Assembly (NCBI GenBank): GCA_026394095.1
Contig: JAPKYY010000118.1
Span: 1 to 12,679 of the forward strand
Reading direction: 5' to 3'
DNA length: 12,679 nucleotides
Origin: Acidobacteriota bacterium
GTDB lineage: Bacteria; Acidobacteriota; Terriglobia; Bryobacterales; Bryobacteraceae
This document shows positions 1 through 6,264 of the stretch, piece by piece; the stretch's first letter is position 1; each line of letters opens with the position of its first letter. Under the pieces are notes generated by a model. That model searched no databases, had not been told where the DNA came from, and saw only the letters and a list, made by a program, of their open reading frames with translations. Position numbers and translations under genes: made by a program.

Positions 1-14
1 GTATCGAGGCGAAC

Positions 15-931
15 CTAAGGGCGCTTGGGCCAGTAGCCGTCGCGGGTTTGGACTGTAAGGCCCTTTTGTTTTGTGGTGAGCTGGATCTTGCGGAAGGCTG
101 GGTAGCCGACGGGGATGTCTGATACGTAGCCGATGCTGTACTGGCTTCTGAGCTCTTGCTCGATGGCGGCGAAGATCTGATCGATCGATAGCTTTTTGGT
201 GACTTCGAAGGCGCCGGCGCCGGTTTCCTTAGAGAGGCGGCTCATTACGGCACGGCCGTTGGGGACGCCGAAGCCTCCGCTGTAGAAGCTGGAATCGGTG
301 AAGTAGATCGTGTAGACGAGGGTGTCGGCGCGAAGGGCGGCTTCGATTGCCATGGGGAGGGTGTGGTCACTTGAGGAATCGACTCCGTCTGAGAGGACGA
401 TCAGGGCTTTGCGGCCGGATTCCATTTTCATGAGCTCGGCACCGGAGGCTACGGCGTCGAAGAGGGAAGTGCCGGAGCCGCCTGAGGCGCGGAGTTCTTT
501 GCGGGTGGGGGTGTCGATATCGTTGAGTGTGGTTTCGAGTTGAGAGCGGCTGGTGCTGAAGCCGAGGCGGACTCGGGCGAGGGTGTCGAACTGGATGAGG
601 AAGATCTTGTCGAGCTTTTCTCTCAGAACGGTATCGAGGAAACGATAGGCGGCAGCGCGTTCTGCCGGGATTACTTTCTCCTGGCTCATGCTGGTGTCAA
701 TCAGGAGGCCGAGGCGGAGCGGGAGGTCGGATTGCTGCGCGAAGTAGGTGATTTTTTGGGTTTGTTAGTTTCGGAAAGCAGAAAATCTTCCTGCTTGAGG
801 GTCTGGATGAGGTTGCCCTGCTTGTCGCGGACGGTGGCGAGGAGATTGATGACGTTGACGCCGGTAGAGAAGGTAACGTCTTGCGCGAGGAGGGCCGAGG
901 ATTGGAAGAGGAGGGCGCGGCGGGACAACAT
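15..931 (-). pseudogene. Secreted VWFA-related acidobacterial protein (TIGR03436-like), interrupted by a -1 frameshift
   Basis: Two overlapping minus-strand frames together make one normal-looking protein of about 305 residues. The first starts at ATG 929-931 with a short signal peptide (SRRALLFQSSALLAQ), then the family's N-terminal block (VNVINLLATVRDKQG, EDFLLSE). It would run out of frame to a stop near 701. The second supplies ITYFAQQSDLPL, the MIDAS motif DTSMS (Asp codon 696-698), GTSLFDAV, the strand-end motif LSDGVDSSS, and the C-terminus to the TAG at 15-17. The frames meet in a run of six A on the coding strand (752-757), read CCC AAA AAA TCA. Slipping back one base restores CCC AAA AAA ATC ACC and joins the domain exactly. 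The second frame's first ATG (687-689) cuts through the MIDAS motif, so it is not a credible independent start. Members of this family are secreted and of unknown function. The break may be a true pseudogene, a sequencing error in a homopolymer, or slippage. Family assignment is confident; gene status is not. Confidence 0.8.
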
Positions 932-1014
932 CTGCCTCTATGATGCCTGAACGAGTTTGGAGGGAAACGTAAAGAATTCTTTTCATGCATACTGGTGGCC
1001 AAGAGGATGCAAGA

Positions 1015-1236
1015 TTGAAGCGAACTATTCAAGTGCGAATCAGCAAAGGAGACAAGCTCTTTGTCGCTGAATGTCTGGATTTGCCTGTAGTCACTCAGGC
1101 TGCGACATTGGACGATCTGGCCAAGAATATCCAAGAGGCAATTCACCTTTACCTCGATGGGGAAGATCTTGCTGAGTTGGGTTTTTGTGCGGACTCAACC
1201 ATTGTTGCGACGATGCAGATGGGAACTGTCGCTTAA
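1015..1236 (+). CDS. HicB-like (type II toxin-antitoxin) antitoxin domain protein, no HicA partner visible
   Basis: A 73-residue protein made almost entirely of the HicB-like fold. It has a first strand KRTIQVRISKG, the FVAECLDLPVVTQAATLDD block, a helix (NIQEAIHLYLDGEDLAELG), and a short tail. No C-terminal ribbon-helix-helix or HTH DNA-binding domain is present, which fits the short HicB-like class. I chose TTG 1015 because AGAGGA at 1002-1007 is well spaced (7 bases) and the usual family N-terminus begins here. The ATG at 985 would add ten residues (HTGGQEDARL) and has no suitable Shine-Dalgarno; the GGAGGG at 959-964 is 20 bases away. Antitoxins of this type normally neutralise a HicA mRNA interferase encoded next to them. 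No HicA ORF occurs on either side: the 60 bases downstream lead directly into the SGNH gene, and the minus-strand VWA gene is upstream. It may be a solitary antitoxin, a relic, or partner to a distant toxin. Confidence 0.75.
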   Translation: MKRTIQVRISKGDKLFVAECLDLPVVTQAATLDDLAKNIQEAIHLYLDGEDLAELGFCADSTIVATMQMGTVA

Positions 1237-1296
1237 GCAAGGGCTCTGACTGTACTGCCGAAACACTACCCGAGTTTGAGAAGATTAGGTTGGAAC

Positions 1297-2682
1297 ATGC
1301 TCCGCGGACTCACAGTTGCGGCTCTTGCGCTTGGCCTTGCCGGTTGGGGGGCGGGGGCGACGAAGAAGACTGCGGTGAGAAAGTCTGTGAGTGCGGCGGC
1401 TGCCAAGACCAAGAAGAAGACCGTTGCGGCCAAAAGGCGGGTGGTTGCGCCCAAAGCTCCTGTGGTGAGCGCCAAGGTGAAGGAAGCGTCGAAGGAATAT
1501 GTCGCCGACGCGATGGATGCCATTGCAGCGGCTGCAGTCGAGAATTCTGCGGCACTGGTACCTTTCTTTGAGCAGCTCTGGCAACTGGAACAGAGCGGTG
1601 GGGCGCCGAAGACTTTGCATGTGTTGCAGTACGGAGACTCCCATACAGCCAGTGATGACTGGGCCAACCAGTTGCGGACGATGTTTCAATTGCGCTTTGG
1701 CAATGGGGGCGCCGGGTACAGCGTGGCGGGGCGGCCCTTTCAGGGTTATCGCCGGTTTGATGTGAAGACATGGCAGAGCCCACGCTGGGAGACCGAAGGT
1801 TTGCTGACCAAAGGGACTGACGGGTATTACGGGTTGGGTGGGACTTCGATCACCAGCGAGCGGGCCGGCGAGATGATTTATCTCGATGCGGATGGGGACA
1901 AGGCTGAGCTGTATTTTCTGAAGCAGCCGGGTGGCGGGAGTTTTCGGGTTTTTGTGGATGGGGCTGAGGTGGCGACGGTGGACACGAACGGGCCGCTTGG
2001 GCCCGGGTATTGGAACATGAGCGTGCCTGAGGGTTTGAAGCGGTTTACGGTTGAGACGGTGAGTAGTGCGCCGGTGAAGCTGTTTGGATGGGTGACCGAA
2101 CGCAATCGCGGATTGACCTGGGAGACGCTCGGGATCAATGGTGCGCAGGCGAATGTGAGTTTGCGCTGGGAAGAGGGGCAACTGCGTGAGCATTTGGAGA
2201 AACGAAATCCGGGGCTGATTGTCTTTGCCTATGGAACCAATGAGGCCGGACAGAGAGACTGGACCGCAGAATCGTACCGGGCGATGTTTCGGGAAGTGTT
2301 ATTGCGATACCGGGCGATGGCACCGGGAGCGAGCTTTTTGATCGTAGGCCCGCCAGACCGGGCGCAGCGGATAAACCGCGTGTGGGGCCCACTGCCGAAG
2401 CTGGACATGATTAGCGAGGTGCAGCGCGAGGTTGCACTGGAGGTTGGTGCTGCGTTCTGGGATCTGCGTGAGCGGATGGGCGGCAATGGCGCGATGAAGC
2501 GCTGGGTTTATGCCGGGTTTGCGCAGGGTGATTTTGTGCACCTGACAGGCCCTGGCTACCGGCTGGTAGGTGAGACGCTGTATAAGGACCTGATCGCACA
2601 CTACGAAGAATTCAGGAAGATCCGTCAGAAGATCTTCAGCGAGGGGAATGGAAACAACGATGAAGCAAAAGAGAATTACTGA
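1297..2682 (+). CDS. Secreted SGNH/GDSL-family hydrolase or O-acyltransferase-like protein
   Basis: 461 residues from ATG 1297. The N-terminus has a Sec signal peptide (LRGLTVAALALGLAGWGAGA) with no lipobox Cys. A Lys/Ala/Val-rich linker follows to about residue 65, then the SGNH domain. Visible catalytic blocks are GDSH (nucleophile Ser115; YGDSHTASDDW) for block I, YGTNEAG (Asn315) for block III, and DFVHLTGPGY (Asp412, His415) for block V, so the enzyme should be active. SGNH proteins cleave or transfer ester-linked acyl groups; the signal peptide places this one outside the cytoplasm. A TTG at 1276 in the same frame would put charged residues before the signal peptide and has no ribosome-binding site, so ATG 1297 is preferred. 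The end overlaps the next gene (an acyl carrier protein) by 23 bases, implying translational coupling. A carrier protein plus exported SGNH protein recalls DltC plus DltD, but DltD homology is not claimed. The substrate is unknown. Confidence 0.8.
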   Translation: MLRGLTVAALALGLAGWGAGATKKTAVRKSVSAAAAKTKKKTVAAKRRVVAPKAPVVSAKVKEASKEYVADAMDAIAAAAVENSAALVPFFEQLWQLEQSGGAPKTLHVLQYGDSHTASDDWANQLRTMFQLRFGNGGAGYSVAGRPFQGYRRFDVKTWQSPRWETEGLLTKGTDGYYGLGGTSITSERAGEMIYLDADGDKAELYFLKQPGGGSFRVFVDGAEVATVDTNGPLGPGYWNMSVPEGLKRFTVETVSSAPVKLFGWVTERNRGLTWETLGINGAQANVSLRWEEGQLREHLEKRNPGLIVFAYGTNEAGQRDWTAESYRAMFREVLLRYRAMAPGASFLIVGPPDRAQRINRVWGPLPKLDMISEVQREVALEVGAAFWDLRERMGGNGAMKRWVYAGFAQGDFVHLTGPGYRLVGETLYKDLIAHYEEFRKIRQKIFSEGNGNNDEAKENY

Positions 2683-2890
2683 GATCCTGTCTGAGATTGC
2701 AGGTAAGCCGATTAACATCGGAACCGATGAGAGCCTGTTTGACAGCGGGCTGCTGGACAGCTTTGGGCTAACCGATTTGATTACCAAGCTTGAGAAGGAA
2801 TACGACATCAGTGTTCCGGATGGGGATTTGAATCCTCGCAAGTTCGACACGATCGACCGCATCACAGAGTACGTGGAGGCGAGAACTTAA
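2660..2890 (+). CDS. Acyl carrier protein, D-alanyl-carrier (DltC)-like
   Basis: A 76-residue four-helix carrier protein. The phosphopantetheine attachment motif is LLDSFGLTDL, with Ser34 the expected 4'-phosphopantetheine site. The LFDSGLLDSF block, followed by ISVPDGDLNPRKFDTIDRI, resembles DltC-type and dedicated peripheral carrier proteins more than housekeeping AcpP, which normally has GADSLD at the site. Two ATGs are available. ATG 2648 would put the only Shine-Dalgarno (GAGGGG, 2641-2646) one base from the start. ATG 2660 leaves 13 bases and gives a standard N-terminus (MKQKRITEILSEI), so it is preferred. The gene starts inside the SGNH gene and ends 3 bases before the KAS III gene, so the three are almost certainly translated together. 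It should carry an acyl or aminoacyl thioester in the cytoplasm for the neighbouring KAS III-like enzyme. The loading enzyme is not in the window. Confidence 0.88.
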   Translation: MKQKRITEILSEIAGKPINIGTDESLFDSGLLDSFGLTDLITKLEKEYDISVPDGDLNPRKFDTIDRITEYVEART

Positions 2891-2893
2891 GCG

Positions 2894-3814
2894 ATGGCGT
2901 TTTTGCGCGGGTTTGGGAAGTATCTGCCCGAGCGAGTGGTTGACAATGTCGAGATGGGGGCACTGCTCGGGGCAGAGCCCGACTGGATACGCGAGATGTC
3001 TGGCATCGAGACGCGCCGCTTTGCGCGTGAGGATGAGAGTGTGGCCTCGATGGCTGTTGCTGCCGGAGTCGATGCTCTCGCAAGGAGTGGTGTGGCAGCG
3101 TCGGAGCTGGGGCTGATTCTTGTGTCGAGCGGGAGCGGGGAGCGACGATTCCCGGGGCCGGCGAGCGAGGTGCAGTTTCGGCTGGGCGCGCCGCAGGCTG
3201 TAGCAATGGATGTGCCGATGGCGAGCGCCGGGGCACTTTTTGCAATGGCGATGGCTTCAGAGTGGGCTCCCCGGGTGGGTAAGGTGCTGGTGGTGGCGGC
3301 GGAGAAGATGAGTGTGCCGGTGATGACCGAGCCCCGGGAGAAGGGCACGGCGATGCTGTTTGGGGATGGGGCCGGGGCTTGTGTTGTCGATCGCGATCAG
3401 GGCTTTGCGCGGATGGTAGATTTTGAGCTGGGCACGGATGGGTCTGCTGCGGGCGAGTTGAAGCTGGATTTTGGGTCGCCGGTGCATATGAATGGGCGGA
3501 TGGTGATTATGCATGCGGCGCGCAAGGTGCCAGCGGCTATTGCTACTTTGCTCGGGCGACGAGGAGTGGCGCCGGCCGATGTGCGTGTGTTCTTGATGCA
3601 TCAGGCGAATGCGAATTTGCTGGCGAAGATTGCGCAGACGGTGGGCGTGGATGTATCGAAGTTTTATAGCAACATTGCGCGCTACGGGAATACGAGTTCT
3701 GCGTCGATGTTGATTGCAGCGAGCGAGTGGGATGGAGGCTGGGACGGGCCTGTTGTGTTTGCGGCCTTTGGAGCGGGTTTTCAATGGGGAGCGATGATGG
3801 TGGAAGGAGCATAA
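2894..3814 (+). CDS. 3-oxoacyl-ACP synthase III (FabH)-like protein with Ser in place of the catalytic Cys
   Basis: 306 residues, close to the FabH length of about 317, with the thiolase fold throughout. It shows the N-terminal GFGKYLPERVVDN and WIREMSGIETRRFA, the central AMLFGDGAGACVVD, and the C-terminal GAGFQWGAMMVEG. Of the Cys-His-Asn triad, His236 (MHQANANL) and Asn266 (YGNTSSAS) are present. The nucleophile position, normally AACSG, reads MASAG with Ser111 (codon AGC, 3224-3226). Spacing between the three matches E. coli FabH (C112, H244, N274), so this is a true substitution, not misalignment. Cys-to-Ser KAS III-like proteins are known, for example DpsC of daunorubicin biosynthesis, which forms a Ser acyl-enzyme. 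A plain housekeeping FabH role is therefore unlikely; acyl transfer to or from the adjacent carrier protein is more plausible. The gene starts 3 bases after the ACP stop and ends 2 bases before the cupin gene. Fold assignment is firm; the reaction is inferred. Confidence 0.87.
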   Translation: MAFLRGFGKYLPERVVDNVEMGALLGAEPDWIREMSGIETRRFAREDESVASMAVAAGVDALARSGVAASELGLILVSSGSGERRFPGPASEVQFRLGAPQAVAMDVPMASAGALFAMAMASEWAPRVGKVLVVAAEKMSVPVMTEPREKGTAMLFGDGAGACVVDRDQGFARMVDFELGTDGSAAGELKLDFGSPVHMNGRMVIMHAARKVPAAIATLLGRRGVAPADVRVFLMHQANANLLAKIAQTVGVDVSKFYSNIARYGNTSSASMLIAASEWDGGWDGPVVFAAFGAGFQWGAMMVEGA

Positions 3815-3816
3815 AG

Positions 3817-4173
3817 ATGCCAGAACTGATTGCAGGGCCTACGACGATTCCGGTGCCAGGTGGCAAGCGGATTGATGAATATGTAGGCAGGGTGAACACG
3901 AAGGAAGAACGCCTGAGTGTGGCGCATATGCGCAGCCCGAGCGGGTGGAGCGAGCCAGGACAGACACCGCAGTTTGACGAATGGACAGTGGTGTTGCGCG
4001 GGACGATGCGCGTAGAGCACAAAGACGGCGTTATGGAAGTAAACGCCGGGCAGGCCGTGAAGACGCTGGCTGGCGAATGGATTCGTTATTCCACGCCGGG
4101 TGCGGAGGGTTGTGAGTATATTGCGATCTGTCTGCCAGCCTTCAGCATCGACACTGTTCTTCGAGATGAGTAG
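3817..4173 (+). CDS. Small single-domain cupin protein
   Basis: 118 residues forming one cupin barrel: MPELIAGPTTIPVPGG at the start, then FDEWTVVLRGTMRVEH, GVMEVNAGQAVKTLAGEW, and a terminal YIAICLPAFS strand. The start is fixed by AAGGAG at 3804-3809, about 7 bases before ATG 3817. A longer in-frame start at 3727 lies inside the KAS III gene and adds non-cupin residues, so it is rejected. The usual first-motif His-x-His metal ligands are not seen (the position reads FDEW), so metal binding is doubtful. It may be a sugar- or small-molecule-binding, isomerase or regulatory cupin. It follows the KAS III gene by 2 bases and precedes the NtrY kinase gene by 9, placing it in the same transcription unit. 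A role in the acyl module is suggested only by position. Confidence 0.82.
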   Translation: MPELIAGPTTIPVPGGKRIDEYVGRVNTKEERLSVAHMRSPSGWSEPGQTPQFDEWTVVLRGTMRVEHKDGVMEVNAGQAVKTLAGEWIRYSTPGAEGCEYIAICLPAFSIDTVLRDE

Positions 4174-4182
4174 AGTGGAAGC

Positions 4183-6264
4183 ATGAAGCAAAAGCTGCTG
4201 TACGGTCTCGGCGCGTTATCGCTGACAGTGCTGGTGGGCCTGCTGGTATGGCAGGGCAGCTTCAGCCTGGGCGATGTTACGCCCGATGGGCCGCAGCAGG
4301 TTACGATTTTCTGGGCCGTTTCGACACTGGTGTTTTTGCTGACGGTGTTGATCGGGTTTCTACTCTTTCGCAGCTTCATCAAGATTTTTCTCGAGCGGCA
4401 GCAGAACCGTGAGGGGTCGCGGTTGCGCACCAAGATGCTGGTGGCCGCGCTTGGGATTACGATTCTGCCGGTGTTTTTCTTTGCCGTGTTCAGTGTTTAT
4501 GTGTTGAACCGTAATCTGGACAAGTGGTTTAGCCGGCCGGCTGTGAATGCCAATACAACGTTGGTGGGCATGACGATGGCGCTCGAGCGTGGGGCTGAGG
4601 GTGAGGCGAAGGCGCAGGCAGAGTTGCTGGCAAGCCGGCCTGAAGTGGCAGAGTATGCGCGGGGGAATAAGAGCCTGAAGCCGGTGTTGCAGCAGTTTTG
4701 TGTGGCAAAAGAAATTGCCGAGGCGCAACTGGAGGCCAAAGACGGCGGGCGACTACCGCTCTGTTCGACGAATCGAACATCGACACGATTTCCGATGGGT
4801 AAGGCAGTGATTGAGGGAGGGCTGGGGACGGTTTGGGTGAGGGGGCATCTGGAGGCGAATGCCGAAAACGAGCACCAGAAGCTGCTGGATAGTATTGCTC
4901 AATATGACCAGTTGAAGGTGAGCCGCAAGGAGCTTTGGCAGTTCTATCTGTTGCTGCTGGCGCTGCTTTGTTTGTTTATTCTGTTTCTGTCTACCTGGGC
5001 TGTATTGCTGCTGGCGCGGCAGATCAGCTTGCCGATTGCGGCATTGCTGAAGGGTGCAGAAGAGGTGCGTAAGGGCAATCTTGCTTATCGCGTCGAGACC
5101 AATGCGACTGATGAGCTGGCGACGCTGGTACGCGGCTTCAACAACATGACGCAGGGGCTTGAGGCAAACGATAAGGAGCTGGAGAGAAGACGCAGATTTA
5201 CAGAAGCGATTCTTGAAAATATTCCTACTGGTGTGGTGTCGGTGAGTGGTGAGGGTCGCGTGCTGCGGGTGAATCGCGCGATGCGGCAGATCATTCCCGA
5301 GATCGAAGCAGAGCAGACTTTGCGCCTCGATGATTTGTTTCCGAAAGAGGAAGCGGCCGAGTTGCGGTACATGATGAAGCGGGCGCGGCGCACCGGCATT
5401 GCGATGCGGCAGTTTGATTTTGTGAAAGAAGGCCGGCGACTGCACCTGGGTGTGACGGTGTCGACGGTAGAAGAGAATCCGGGTTCGCCGTTTGTGCTGG
5501 TGATCGAAGATACGAGCGAACTGTTGCGCGCGCAGAAGCAGGCAGCCTGGCATGAGGTGGCGCGGCGTGTGGCACATGAGATCAAGAATCCGCTGACTCC
5601 AATTGCGTTGAGTGCTGAACGGATTGCACGGCAACTGGACAAGGTGGCGATTGCGCCGGAGAATGCGCGGATCTTGCGGGAGTGCTCACAAATGATCAGC
5701 CGCGAGGTAGAGAGTGTGCGGGCGCTGGTGGATGAGTTCTCGCAATTTGCGAGGTTTCCGGCGGCGCAGATGGTACCTCTGTCGCTGAATACGGTTGTTG
5801 AGAATGCGATGCAGGTTTTTGCGGGCAGGCTGGAGGGGATTGAGGTTCGAGTCGTGCTGGGGCCTTCATTGCCGCTGGTAAATATAGATGCCGAACAGTT
5901 GAAACGAGTGGTGGTGAATCTGGTGGACAATGCGGCCGAGGCGATGCAGGATGCGCTGGTGAAGCGGCTTTATGTGGGAACGCATGATTTGGGTAACGAA
6001 AGTGTAGAGTTGGTGGTCTCCGACAGTGGTGGAGGAGTATCGGCCGATGATCGAGAGAAATTGTTTTTGCCTTATTTTTCGACCAAGGGTCGGGGTACGG
6101 GATTGGGGCTGGCCATCGTGAACCATATCTTGAGCGAACATCATGCACAGATTCGTGTTGAGGATAATCAGCCGACCGGGGCGCGGTTTGTAGTGGAGAT
6201 TCCGGCCTGGACGGCACCGGAAGCCGATGCGCCCGTTGAGATACAAGTGGAGGCGCGGGCTTGA
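4183..6264 (+). CDS. ntrY: NtrY-type sensor histidine kinase
   Basis: 693 residues with NtrY architecture. Three N-terminal membrane helices (about residues 5-23, 41-63 and 85-108) are followed by a periplasmic segment to about 250 and a fourth helix (251-278, LWQFYLLLLALLCLFILF). Next come a HAMP linker (277-328), a PAS domain (336-450) and the kinase core. The H-box is VAHEIKNPLTPIALSAERI with phospho-acceptor His465. The ATP-binding domain shows the N-box (LVDNAAEAM, Asn583), the G1 box DSGGG at 614 and GTGLGLAIV at 638, so all catalytic boxes are intact. It should autophosphorylate and pass phosphate to the NtrX regulator encoded next, whose TTG start overlaps this gene's TGA stop. In proteobacteria NtrYX responds to nitrogen, redox or envelope conditions; the signal here cannot be read from sequence. 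A weak GGAAG (4176-4180) lies just before the ATG. Confidence 0.92.
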   Translation: MKQKLLYGLGALSLTVLVGLLVWQGSFSLGDVTPDGPQQVTIFWAVSTLVFLLTVLIGFLLFRSFIKIFLERQQNREGSRLRTKMLVAALGITILPVFFFAVFSVYVLNRNLDKWFSRPAVNANTTLVGMTMALERGAEGEAKAQAELLASRPEVAEYARGNKSLKPVLQQFCVAKEIAEAQLEAKDGGRLPLCSTNRTSTRFPMGKAVIEGGLGTVWVRGHLEANAENEHQKLLDSIAQYDQLKVSRKELWQFYLLLLALLCLFILFLSTWAVLLLARQISLPIAALLKGAEEVRKGNLAYRVETNATDELATLVRGFNNMTQGLEANDKELERRRRFTEAILENIPTGVVSVSGEGRVLRVNRAMRQIIPEIEAEQTLRLDDLFPKEEAAELRYMMKRARRTGIAMRQFDFVKEGRRLHLGVTVSTVEENPGSPFVLVIEDTSELLRAQKQAAWHEVARRVAHEIKNPLTPIALSAERIARQLDKVAIAPENARILRECSQMISREVESVRALVDEFSQFARFPAAQMVPLSLNTVVENAMQVFAGRLEGIEVRVVLGPSLPLVNIDAEQLKRVVVNLVDNAAEAMQDALVKRLYVGTHDLGNESVELVVSDSGGGVSADDREKLFLPYFSTKGRGTGLGLAIVNHILSEHHAQIRVEDNQPTGARFVVEIPAWTAPEADAPVEIQVEARA

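Noticed and set aside
932..1014. Divergent promoters between the VWA and HicB-like genes
   Set aside because: The region must hold them, but no pair of hexamers with acceptable spacing stands out on either strand.
1276..1296. TTG start for the SGNH gene
   Set aside because: No ribosome-binding site, and it would place extra residues before a well-formed signal peptide starting at ATG 1297.
1285..2193. 302-residue minus-strand open frame opposite the SGNH gene
   Set aside because: Shadow of a gene with intact catalytic motifs; no homology-like blocks visible.
3727..3816. Longer start for the cupin gene
   Set aside because: It overlaps the KAS III C-terminus, adds residues unlike a cupin, and the strong AAGGAG lies before ATG 3817.
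4753..5634. 293-residue minus-strand open frame opposite ntrY
   Set aside because: It is antisense to conserved HAMP, PAS and H-box codons, has low-complexity composition, and has no start context.
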